From assembly GCF_002831565.1 (NCBI RefSeq), contig NZ_CP025096.1, positions 7,865,014-7,929,013 of the forward strand: a DNA stretch of 64,000 nt, in the 5' to 3' direction. The translations under genes were made by a program, and so were the position numbers. Positions 41,977 through 50,157 of this stretch are shown here, piece by piece. This DNA comes from Spirosoma pollinicola (GTDB lineage Bacteria; Bacteroidota; Bacteroidia; Cytophagales; Spirosomataceae). The notes below the pieces were generated by a model. That model was not told where the DNA came from. It was given only the letters and a program-made list of their open reading frames with translations, and did no database searches. How positions within the stretch are numbered: the first letter of the stretch is position 1; each line of letters opens with the position of its first letter.

Positions 41977-42013
41977 GTATTCCAGACGAAAAGTCCACAA
42001 TTAAGTCACAACC

Positions 42014-42373
42014 CTAAATTTCAGTATACAGCTTCGTTCATTTACCCCGCTAGAGGCCAAGACGGAAGTTAAACTATAGTTCTTCAATTTATTCCTTTCA
42101 CTAAAAACCGATCCACTTACTGAATGCATTTGTTGAGCCTGCATTCAGTAATAAATTATCAAAAAAAATCTAAAAATCTCCAAAATTACCCAAAACGGTA
42201 TTGTCCATAAACAGCCTTTCAGCCAAAGGGATCTTCATTTTAAAACTAATTAACCCCCTCATTTTTAGTCTACTATCCTATCCGCTGATAAACCGGGACG
42301 AAGTTGTCGCAGGATGGCACGACCCTTGTAAGTAAAGTCATACGTAGGAAATTCCTAGCAACTAGATTCCAGT
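42014..42373. other. Intergenic region, nothing recognised
   Basis: It contains the right target duplication of IS1 and AT-rich DNA before the NTF2-like gene. A CTGAATGCA / TGCATTCAG inverted pair at about 42119-42149 is the only dyad seen. Confidence 0.4.
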
Positions 42374-42775
42374 ATGAACTCGTTCCCCCAGACCATCCAG
42401 TCAATCTACCAGGCCCTTGAGCAAGGTAAACTAGTTAAGGTACTGGTGCTGCTTAATGCGGACATTGTGGTTCATCAGGCCTCTTCGTTACCATATGGTG
42501 GTACTTTTTATGGGCGAGAAGGCTTTATCACTTCCTTATCCGGGATTTTGGCAACTTGGGAGATTTATCGGAAAGCGCCAAAAATATTTTTAACCGATGA
42601 AACAAATATTGCCGTCCTGGGAGAAGTACAGCTTAAAGGTAAACTTGCTGACGATTTAGTGCTAATGCCCTTTGTCGATCATTGGACCTTTCACGATGAA
42701 AAGGTTTCCCAAATAAGGATGTTCGATTGGGATACGGCCCTATTGCGAAAACACCTAAATCTCTACGAGTTATAA
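42374..42775 (+). CDS. NTF2/SnoaL-like small protein
   Basis: The product has 133 residues. The N-terminal helix SIYQALEQGKLVKVLVLLNA, then DIVVHQASSLPYGGTFYGRE, GFITSLSGILATWEIYRK and late strands (MPFVDHWTFHDEKVSQIRMF) follow the cone-shaped SnoaL/NTF2 fold. The family includes ketosteroid-isomerase-like enzymes and ligand-binding proteins; catalytic Asp/His are not obvious. It stands alone before the hydrolase gene. Confidence 0.7.
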   Translation: MNSFPQTIQSIYQALEQGKLVKVLVLLNADIVVHQASSLPYGGTFYGREGFITSLSGILATWEIYRKAPKIFLTDETNIAVLGEVQLKGKLADDLVLMPFVDHWTFHDEKVSQIRMFDWDTALLRKHLNLYEL

Positions 42776-43094
42776 ATAGTTAAGGGCAAGAATAGGCCCA
42801 ATACTACTATATAAACCAAGTAAGTCGTGTATCAGAAACACTACCGACTAATAAGAGAGGCGTATTTACTTTATATGGATAGATCTCTTGCTCAAGGCAG
42901 GCACGGTCAACCCTAGGCGTTTAGCCATTGTAAAAGGTTCGATGGGAGGCTCTTAACCTATAGGACTAAGCTCAACGGAGTATCCTCGATCATAATGAGT
43001 AGGTATATAAATCGACTCCACGGGCAAAGAATCAATTCGTGAATTTTTTATTTATCGCTGTTCATCTATCAATGATTAACTATTTATCTCCCTT
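42776..43094. other. Intergenic region, nothing recognised
   Basis: AT-rich with several stops in all frames; it must carry the promoter of the hydrolase gene. No clear box was identified. Confidence 0.35.
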
Positions 43095-43907
43095 ATGAAA
43101 AACTCAATTCATTTAACCGTCACGCTCATTTTGTGCCTGATTGTTGCGCTCTCTTCGTGCAGCGATCACATCGCACCCACCGCGCCAAAAACATTTGTGC
43201 TCGTTCATGGCTCCTGGCAGGGGCCCTATGCCTGGCAATTTGTGAAGACTCAATTGGAACAACAAGGTCAAACGGTAGTGGTGGTGGAACTGCCCGGCCA
43301 CGGCTCGGATAACACACCCCCCCATACCCTTACCCTAGATACCTACCGTGACAAAGTCGTCAGTGCGATCAACGCCCTGCCCGGCAAGGTCATCCTGGTG
43401 GGCCACAGCATGGCGGGTATGGTCGTCAGCGTCACGGCCGAGAAGGTACCCACTCGCATTGAGAAAGTTATTTATATCGGGGCCTACCTGCCCGCCAACG
43501 GTCAAAGCCTGCTGGACCTGGCCAACACCGATGCCGATGCCCTGCTCGGACCTGCTCTGATTCCATCGGCGGACAAAACTTTGCTGGATATCAAACCCGA
43601 AAACCTGTCTCCCATATTCATCCAGGATGGTTCGGATGCGGCCAAGAAGTTGGTCGTCGATAATTACCGGGCCGAACCCGCCATTCCCTTCACTAACCCC
43701 GCCGTGCTCAGCCCGGCTAACTTTGGCAGCGTACCCAAGTACTACATTCACACCTTGCTGGATCATGTGGTTAGCCTGCCTCTGCAAAAGCGAATGGTCA
43801 AAGGGGCGGGCATCCTCAAGGAGTATGACATCAACAGCAGTCATCTATCTCACCTGGCCATGCCCGCCGAAGTGACCCGACTTTTCCTGGAAATTAGTCA
43901 ACTATAA
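43095..43907 (+). CDS. Alpha/beta hydrolase, lipoprotein, full-length copy
   Basis: The product has 270 residues. The signal MKNSIHLTVTLILCLIVALS ends at SC, giving a lipidated Cys. The fold starts FVLVHGSWQGPYAWQFVKTQ (oxyanion HG), the nucleophile elbow is GHSMAG, and the C-terminal His is in NSSHLSHLAMPAEV. It belongs to the small esterase/AB-hydrolase_6 group with an HGSWQG oxyanion loop. Substrate unknown. Its middle 455 bp are nearly identical to the inverted truncated copy at 39.6-40.1 kb, while its first about 70 codons and signal differ. Confidence 0.85.
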   Translation: MKNSIHLTVTLILCLIVALSSCSDHIAPTAPKTFVLVHGSWQGPYAWQFVKTQLEQQGQTVVVVELPGHGSDNTPPHTLTLDTYRDKVVSAINALPGKVILVGHSMAGMVVSVTAEKVPTRIEKVIYIGAYLPANGQSLLDLANTDADALLGPALIPSADKTLLDIKPENLSPIFIQDGSDAAKKLVVDNYRAEPAIPFTNPAVLSPANFGSVPKYYIHTLLDHVVSLPLQKRMVKGAGILKEYDINSSHLSHLAMPAEVTRLFLEISQL

Positions 43908-44104
43908 ATGAAACCCCAATGACGTATATACATAAAGGGTAGTAATGCATAACCGTTCCAAAGATTATTTTTTGGCAATCGAAGTTAAGCGCGTTTTGTG
44001 TCGAAAAATAGGTAGAACGTGCCCTCCTATTGATCTGCTGAAGCTGTACTAAAATTGAAGCGTTTTTAAACCTGTATTTACACTCAAAATTAATAGCCAA
44101 ACCA

Positions 44105-44926
44105 ATGAGCAAGATCACAGTAAGTGACGGGACCCAGCTTTATTACAAAGATTGGGGAACCGGACAACCCATCGTTTTTCATCACGGCTGGCCATTATCC
44201 AGCGATGATTGGGATAGACAAATGATGTTTTTTTTACAGAAAGGATTTCGCGTCATTGCGCATGATCGCCGGGGACATGGTCGATCGTCCCAACCCGAAA
44301 GTGGACATGATATGGACACCTATGCCGCGGACGTGTCGGAACTTACAGCATTTCTCGACTTAAAAGATGCGATCCATATTGGCCATTCAACGGGCGGGGG
44401 TGAAGTTATTCGCTATGTAGCTAAGTATGGACAGGGACGGGTGGCCAAGGCGGTACTAATCAGTTCGGTTACCCCAACCATGGTCCAAACCGAAACGAAT
44501 CCGGATGGGGTTCCTATGTCGGTATTCGATGGCATACGGGAAGGTACGTCTTCGCAACGCCCCCAATATTTTGAGGACTTTACCTTTCCATTTTTTGGTT
44601 ACAATCGGGAAGGAGCCAACATCTCGCAAGGCATCCGGGATAATTGGTGGCGTCAGGGCATGATGGGCAGTATCAAGGCACATTTTGATTGCGTTAAAGC
44701 CTTTTCAGAAACCGATTTTACAGAAGATTTAAAGGCAGTAGATGTGCCTGTACTCGTTCTGCATGGCGAAGATGACCAGATCGTTCCGTTCCCTCTTACT
44801 GCCCCGAAGGCTGTCAAATTGCTAAAGAATGGGAAGCTTATCTCTTATCCAGGATTTCCTCATGGCATGCCCACCACTGAAGCGGCCACCATTAATGCAG
44901 ACCTGTTAGCGTTTATTCAATCGTAA
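44105..44926 (+). CDS. Alpha/beta hydrolase, chloroperoxidase-like
   Basis: The product has 273 residues, full family length. VSDGTQLYYKDWGTGQPIVF, then HHGWPLSSDDWDRQMMFF, HDRRGHGRSSQP, nucleophile GHSTGGGEV (Ser in GHSTG), Asp in VLHGEDDQIVPFPLTAPKAV and His in PGFPHGMPTTEA complete the triad. This is the cofactor-free haloperoxidase/esterase type of the AB-hydrolase family. It should be cytoplasmic. It is not obviously in an operon with the preceding hydrolase (198 bp apart). Confidence 0.9.
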   Translation: MSKITVSDGTQLYYKDWGTGQPIVFHHGWPLSSDDWDRQMMFFLQKGFRVIAHDRRGHGRSSQPESGHDMDTYAADVSELTAFLDLKDAIHIGHSTGGGEVIRYVAKYGQGRVAKAVLISSVTPTMVQTETNPDGVPMSVFDGIREGTSSQRPQYFEDFTFPFFGYNREGANISQGIRDNWWRQGMMGSIKAHFDCVKAFSETDFTEDLKAVDVPVLVLHGEDDQIVPFPLTAPKAVKLLKNGKLISYPGFPHGMPTTEAATINADLLAFIQS

Positions 44927-45262
44927 TGTAGGACAGCTTACCGTAAATAAATCGATATAAATATTAAGCTGAAGGCAATTTATAGCCTTTGTACGCTGTT
45001 TCGGGGTCCGTGTTGCCAGATAGATCACTTGCGCTACTGGCAGTACTGACCCCAAGACAGCGTACAAAGGATTTTCTATTGACAATGGCTAATTAAAAAT
45101 AAATAGAACGAATTGCAGAATACCGATTCGAGAAAATAGACACGACACTCCATAAGAAAGGATTATAGTGGATAGTTGATAGCGAGCTACCAAACTGGCA
45201 AAGGTTGCTTAAGAATTAGATTGTTGAGCCAATGAATAGTTAATAGATAACCAAACCAAGCC
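44927..45262. other. Intergenic region holding a long hairpin
   Basis: Besides the stem-loop at 44986-45070, I see only AT-rich sequence leading to the kinase gene. Confidence 0.45.
44986..45070. terminator. 85-bp three-part stem-loop
   Basis: Nested perfect arms: CCTTTGTACGCTGT (44986) with ACAGCGTACAAAGG (45057), GGGGTC (45003) with GACCCC (45048), and TGCCAG (45014) with CTGGCA (45037). It follows the hydrolase stop by 60 bp. It may be a large bidirectional terminator or a small palindromic repeat element; only one copy is in the window. Confidence 0.6.
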
Positions 45263-47650
45263 ATGCAGCGATTCATACATAGTTTACTTTTAAGATCTAT
45301 TCTTTTAGTGTTGGTTACTGCTCTTTCTGGACTAAGTCAGGATCTTAAACAACGGGATGAGCTATTCGCCAGGCTCAAACAAAGTAGGACTGATACAAAT
45401 CGGGTGAATATATGGCTGAGTTTAGGTAGATATTATCTGGATAAACCGGGAGATTTGCAGGCCGATACCGATAGCGCAACGAACTACGTAAAACAAGCTG
45501 AAAAGCTAAGTAATACACTTGTCCATAAAGTAGGCAAGCCAACCTCAAATCACATTAATGTACTGCTGAAATTAAGCGAATTTTACATTTTTAAGCCTTT
45601 AGAGTTGGCGAGTGACACCGATTCTGCCATCTACTATGCCAACCAGGCCGGGCAACTAAGTCAATTACTCCACGGTCCATTAGGTATTAAAGCATTACAG
45701 TTAGTGGGCAACGCATTTTTTGAAAAACATGATTCTCTTCGTGCACAGAACTATTTTAGTCAAGCCATAAGGCAGTACGAGCAGCGCAACGATACGCTCC
45801 AGCTTGCTTTGGCTTGGGAACAATTCGGTGAGCGCACCGTCCATTCACGGAAGAATTTACTTCAAAAAACCGACTGTTACAAAAAGGCTTTGTGGTATTA
45901 TCACCAATTAAAAAATCAGGAGAGTGAGATGAGAATGGTGGGCTACATGTACTACACGTTCTCTTTGCAACAACGGCTAGACTTGGCATTAGCTGAGTTA
46001 AAGACAATTCTTCGAGTTTATAAAACTGAAAAGTGTGCCTTGACGGATATAATTTATTTCGAAATGGCCGAGGCTGAAATAGCACAGGGTAATTTTCAAA
46101 CAGCTGTGGGCTATGACCTCCAGGCCCTTCAACTAATTCCACACGCTGATCTGGATTCCAGGGCCGGAAGGGTCTATTACCAGCTTGGCAAAATCTATTT
46201 TTATATGAATGATGATGATAAACGGCTCGGCTATTATAAGAAAAGTCTTTATTATTATAAAAAAGCAAAGGATCAAGACATGGTGCATATGGTTGCGGGG
46301 AGAGTCTGTCAATTACTTATTAAAAAAAGGAAAGGGACCGAAGCGTTTTCATTCTATAAACACATTTTGAAAGAATATCCACCATCTTCAGTGGTATTAA
46401 AAATATTATCCTACCAAAATTTGGCGTCGGTTTATGAAGCCATACAGGATTATGACCAAGCTGAATCATATTACCGGGAATTATTTGCTTTATTAGATAA
46501 ATACGATGATCAAGACCCATTGAAAAGAACTACTTATAATGCGGCTGGAAAATTTTATTTATCTCAAAAGCAATATACCAAAGCAAGATATTATTTTACC
46601 CGCTTATTTTCCATAAGTGAACGAACCAGGAACGCTGTAGACAGGCAGGCAAGCCATTATAATTTTTTTTTATTAGATTCTACGCAGGGAAATCTCCAGT
46701 CTGCTCTGGCTCACCTTCAGCAGTATATTGCACTAAAAGATTCAACCCTTTCTGCTACCAAAGCGAAACAAATTGAAGAACTTCAGATTCGGTATGATAC
46801 CCAAAACAAGGTACATCGCATTGACTTATTAACTAGTCAAGCTCGTGAGCAGCAAGCTCGCGTCCAGCAGGCCAATCTCACCCGTAATGTTACCTTTGGG
46901 GGGGCAACCATGTTGCTTTTACTGCTGGGACTGGTTTATAACCGCTACCGACTCAAGCAGACCCAGCAAGCAGAGATTCAGGTGAAGAATCAAGCTCTGG
47001 AAGAGTTAGTGGGTCAGAAAGAGTGGCTGCTGAAAGAACTCCACCACCGGGTCAAAAATAACCTGCAACTCATCATTAGCCTGTTGCAATCCCAGGGTAA
47101 GTATCTGTTGGACAAATCCGCCATTAGCGCCATTGAGCAAAGTGAACACCGGGTACGAGCCATGGCCCTGATTCACCAGAAGCTCTACCGAGACGAAAAC
47201 ATCTCCCAGATCGATATGCGTGCCTATATTCAGGAGGTTGCCGAGCAGCTTAGTCACTCCTTTGATCCCGAACAGCGGATCACATTTCATTATGATCTTG
47301 CTCCTCTGGAACTGGACGTATCACAGGCTATACCTTTGGGGCTCATCATTAATGAGGCTATCACGAACGCCTTCAAATACGCGTTCCCCCATAAACAAGC
47401 AGGCAGTATTTGGCTGTTCCTCTGCCCGCTAGCAACCGACCAGTATCGGTTGCAGGTAAAAGATGATGGGGTCGGCTTACCAACAGGGGTTGATTTTCAA
47501 CAGAGTAATTCAATGGGGGCCTATATTATGCGAGGCCTGAGTCAGCAATTAGGTAGTTCGTTAAAGGTCACCAGTGGGCAGGGTCTTGACGTTTCAGTGC
47601 TTTTTGAGATATTCAACCCCCAAGCTATTCCTACCCATGCTGTCTACTAA
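45263..47650 (+). CDS. TPR-containing histidine kinase (HisKA_2 family), copy 1
   Basis: The product has 795 residues. After a signal-like N-terminus (LLLRSILLVLVTALSGLS) come many TPR-like repeats (about 40-500) and a coiled coil. A membrane helix NVTFGGATMLLLLLGLVY lies near 550. The HisKA_2 phosphoacceptor is LLKELHHRVKNNLQLIISLL (His594/595), followed by an HATPase with LIINEAITNAFKYAFP (N box) and LQVKDDGVGLP. The TPR part is probably periplasmic or a sensor; the kinase is cytosolic. The stop overlaps a receiver remnant by 14 bp. Its HisKA_2 segment shares 201 identical bp with copy 2. Confidence 0.85.
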   Translation: MQRFIHSLLLRSILLVLVTALSGLSQDLKQRDELFARLKQSRTDTNRVNIWLSLGRYYLDKPGDLQADTDSATNYVKQAEKLSNTLVHKVGKPTSNHINVLLKLSEFYIFKPLELASDTDSAIYYANQAGQLSQLLHGPLGIKALQLVGNAFFEKHDSLRAQNYFSQAIRQYEQRNDTLQLALAWEQFGERTVHSRKNLLQKTDCYKKALWYYHQLKNQESEMRMVGYMYYTFSLQQRLDLALAELKTILRVYKTEKCALTDIIYFEMAEAEIAQGNFQTAVGYDLQALQLIPHADLDSRAGRVYYQLGKIYFYMNDDDKRLGYYKKSLYYYKKAKDQDMVHMVAGRVCQLLIKKRKGTEAFSFYKHILKEYPPSSVVLKILSYQNLASVYEAIQDYDQAESYYRELFALLDKYDDQDPLKRTTYNAAGKFYLSQKQYTKARYYFTRLFSISERTRNAVDRQASHYNFFLLDSTQGNLQSALAHLQQYIALKDSTLSATKAKQIEELQIRYDTQNKVHRIDLLTSQAREQQARVQQANLTRNVTFGGATMLLLLLGLVYNRYRLKQTQQAEIQVKNQALEELVGQKEWLLKELHHRVKNNLQLIISLLQSQGKYLLDKSAISAIEQSEHRVRAMALIHQKLYRDENISQIDMRAYIQEVAEQLSHSFDPEQRITFHYDLAPLELDVSQAIPLGLIINEAITNAFKYAFPHKQAGSIWLFLCPLATDQYRLQVKDDGVGLPTGVDFQQSNSMGAYIMRGLSQQLGSSLKVTSGQGLDVSVLFEIFNPQAIPTHAVY

Positions 47651-47801
47651 GTCAATGGAGGAGAGTATAGATCAATCAGCTATTCACATTCTGATTGTCA
47701 ATAATAAATTTTGTTATTCTACTAGTTTACGTAATATCTCTAGCGATGTAAACAAGGCCCCTTTAGATCAATGGGTGGTTCTGGTAAGTAGTGACTACTA
47801 A
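47637..47801 (+). pseudogene. Degenerate remnant of a response-regulator start
   Basis: Fifty-four residues begin MLSTKSMEESIDQSAIHILI, the same pattern as the receiver-AAA+ gene at 50144 (MLSTKSTKESQDPSAVKVLI). The acidic pocket has changed (VNNKF against VEDEF) and the frame ends after LDQWVVLVSSDY. It lies at the same overlap position after kinase copy 1. It shows that the kinase-regulator pair was duplicated and this regulator was lost. Confidence 0.7.
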
Positions 47802-47907
47802 AAAAGTAAAATTTGTACCTTAACTTAAAGCGTTAATACATAGATAGTTATTTGCACATGGATTTGCTGTAGTAGATTGCCCCTATGGAAAGGGAAAACT
47901 GATAGCG

Positions 47908-50157
47908 ATGAAGCAATATATACTTATGGCAACTGCGTTTTTTTACAGCTTACCAGCTTTTGGCCAGACATTTATTCATCAGGTCGATAGCCTCCAAAAT
48001 TTACTGAAAATAAGTAGGCCAGATAGCAGTCGGGTCAACGCCTGTTTAGCCTTAGCCAAATGGTATCAAAAGAATCCTACAAACAGATCGCAGGCGTATC
48101 TAGACTCAACGCTGCTCTATGCCAGACAGGCCGAAGTACTGAGTCGCTCATTAGGAAGTCGGTCTTTACTTGGCCAAGCCCTTTTAAGCAAAAGCAAGGC
48201 ATTAATAGATCCAAGGGCTCGCACAGATAAACAAATTGACGAAGCCAGAAGGGCTCTCAAAGAGGCTTTAACTATATACAGCGCCACCCGCGATAAATTA
48301 CAGTGGGCAGATGCTACTTATTTGTTTGCGGATAGTTTCTCAAGTCAAGATACTTCTCGGTTACCCTACCTTCAGTTAGCGTTGGGAATGTATAAAAAGA
48401 TTGGTGCGCGACAGCTAGCGGCCGAAACACTGAGCGAAATAGCGTTGACCTATCAGTTACGGGGAAGAATAGCTGAATCGTTACGAATATACTTAAGAGT
48501 ACTGGCCATTCAGGTGCCATTTCGAGATAAATCTCCTGTGTTAACCCTTTATCATCTAGCTGCCCTTTACAAGCTTTTGGGAAACTACCCCAAAGCGCTA
48601 CAGTATGCCTATTGGATGAACCGCGTCTCGTTAAGAATGCGCGATACACCTTATTTAAGTAGCTCTTACGATATTCTGTCCACTTTATATGAAGAATTAG
48701 GTAACCATAGAGCTGCCCTTCAATTCAGATATGAGACACTTCGGATTTCCGAACAAGAGAATAATTTACAGGCTATACTAACCACCCGTATTGATATTTC
48801 CCGGACACTACTCGCCTTAAATCGAAGTCAGGAAGCACTTAGCCAGGCCAAAGCTACCTTGAAACTAATTGAAGTAAGCCTACCAAAATTCAGACTAATA
48901 GCTTCTTTGATCGTAGGTGAATGTTACATGGCAGTAAGAGATTACAAAAGTGCCGAAGTTTATTATAAGTGGACAGAATCGAATGTGCAGCCTATTAATT
49001 CTCCCATCCTGACTAATATAAATCAGAATTTAGGAATTTTAAATTTAAAAACGAACCGCTTAGACAAAGCAGCTTTGTACCTGGCCAAAGCTTACGAGAA
49101 CGAACAGCATTTTAAGCATCCAATACATAAACGGCAAATACTTTTAGCCCTTTATCAACTCGACTCAACAAGGGGAAATACGGCACTAGCACTCAACCAT
49201 TTCAGGCAATATACTGTACTGAATGATTCATTGGTAAATGAAGCAAAAAACAAACAGATTACGCTTCTACAAATTCAGTTTGATACGGAAAAGAAGGTGA
49301 AGGATATAAAGTCGCTCCAGCAACAAAATCAACTCCAGAAAGCCAGTATTAATCAGGAACGATTAGTCCGTAATCTAACGCTGATCGGCATCTTATTGCT
49401 GACTTTCTTGTTATGGCTAAGTTACAATCGCTACCGAATTAAGCAACGGACGAACCAGCTCCTTGAGTCTAAACAAATGGAGATCAATCAAAAGAACGAG
49501 TCGTTGAGCCACCTGATCGTAGAAAAAGATTGGCTTTTGAAAGAACTCCACCATCGAGTCAAAAATAACCTGCAACTCATCATTAGCCTGTTGCAATCCC
49601 AGGGTAAGTATCTGTTGGACAAATCCGCCATTAGCGCCATTGAGCAAAGTGAACACCGGGTACGAGCCATGGCCCTGATTCACCAGAAGCTCTACCGAGA
49701 CGAAAACATCTCCCAGATCGATATGCGTGCCTATATTCAGGAGGTTGCCGAGCAGCTTAGTGACTCCTTTGATCTTGAGCACCGTATTGCCATTCACTAT
49801 AATCTTATACCTATGGAGCTGGACGTTTCGCAGGCCATACCCTTAGGGTTGATTATTAATGAGGCTATCACAAACGCCTTTAAATATGCTTTCCCCCATG
49901 AGCAATCTGGGAATATATATGCGTCTCTTGCCAAGGCTGAGACTGGTCGCTATTTGTTACAGGTAAAAGATGATGGGGTTGGCTTACCTTCGGGAGTTGA
50001 TCTTAAACAAAGTAATTCAATGGGGGCCAATATTATGCGAGGCTTAAGCCAACAACTAGGCAGCTCGTTAGAGGTCACTAGCGGGCAGGGGCTGGAAGTT
50101 TCAGTACTTTTTGAGGTGTTTAACCCACGAATTATTCCAACCCATGCTGTCTACTAA
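47908..50157 (+). CDS. TPR-containing histidine kinase (HisKA_2 family), copy 2
   Basis: The product has 749 residues: signal-like start (ILMATAFFYSLPAFGQ), TPR-like repeats (about 25-470), coiled coil, membrane helix NLTLIGILLLTFLLWLSY, then LLKELHHRVKNNLQLIISLL and the HATPase (LIINEAITNAFKYAFP, LQVKDDGVGLP). Compared with copy 1 the sensory half has diverged strongly, while the HisKA_2 region is identical over 201 bp. The stop overlaps the regulator start by 14 bp, so the two are translationally coupled and are the likely partners. Confidence 0.85.
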   Translation: MKQYILMATAFFYSLPAFGQTFIHQVDSLQNLLKISRPDSSRVNACLALAKWYQKNPTNRSQAYLDSTLLYARQAEVLSRSLGSRSLLGQALLSKSKALIDPRARTDKQIDEARRALKEALTIYSATRDKLQWADATYLFADSFSSQDTSRLPYLQLALGMYKKIGARQLAAETLSEIALTYQLRGRIAESLRIYLRVLAIQVPFRDKSPVLTLYHLAALYKLLGNYPKALQYAYWMNRVSLRMRDTPYLSSSYDILSTLYEELGNHRAALQFRYETLRISEQENNLQAILTTRIDISRTLLALNRSQEALSQAKATLKLIEVSLPKFRLIASLIVGECYMAVRDYKSAEVYYKWTESNVQPINSPILTNINQNLGILNLKTNRLDKAALYLAKAYENEQHFKHPIHKRQILLALYQLDSTRGNTALALNHFRQYTVLNDSLVNEAKNKQITLLQIQFDTEKKVKDIKSLQQQNQLQKASINQERLVRNLTLIGILLLTFLLWLSYNRYRIKQRTNQLLESKQMEINQKNESLSHLIVEKDWLLKELHHRVKNNLQLIISLLQSQGKYLLDKSAISAIEQSEHRVRAMALIHQKLYRDENISQIDMRAYIQEVAEQLSDSFDLEHRIAIHYNLIPMELDVSQAIPLGLIINEAITNAFKYAFPHEQSGNIYASLAKAETGRYLLQVKDDGVGLPSGVDLKQSNSMGANIMRGLSQQLGSSLEVTSGQGLEVSVLFEVFNPRIIPTHAVY

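Larger units (their letters stand above)
41240..42013 (-). mobile_element. IS1-family insertion sequence, complete, with 8-bp target duplication
   Basis: The ends GGTCGTGTCTTAACTATGGA (left) and GGTTGTGACTTAATTGTGGA (right, read inward) are inverted repeats. CTAAATTT occurs directly outside both ends (41232-41239 and 42014-42021). The element is 774 bp, the usual IS1 size, with insA and insB on the minus strand. Confidence 0.95.
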
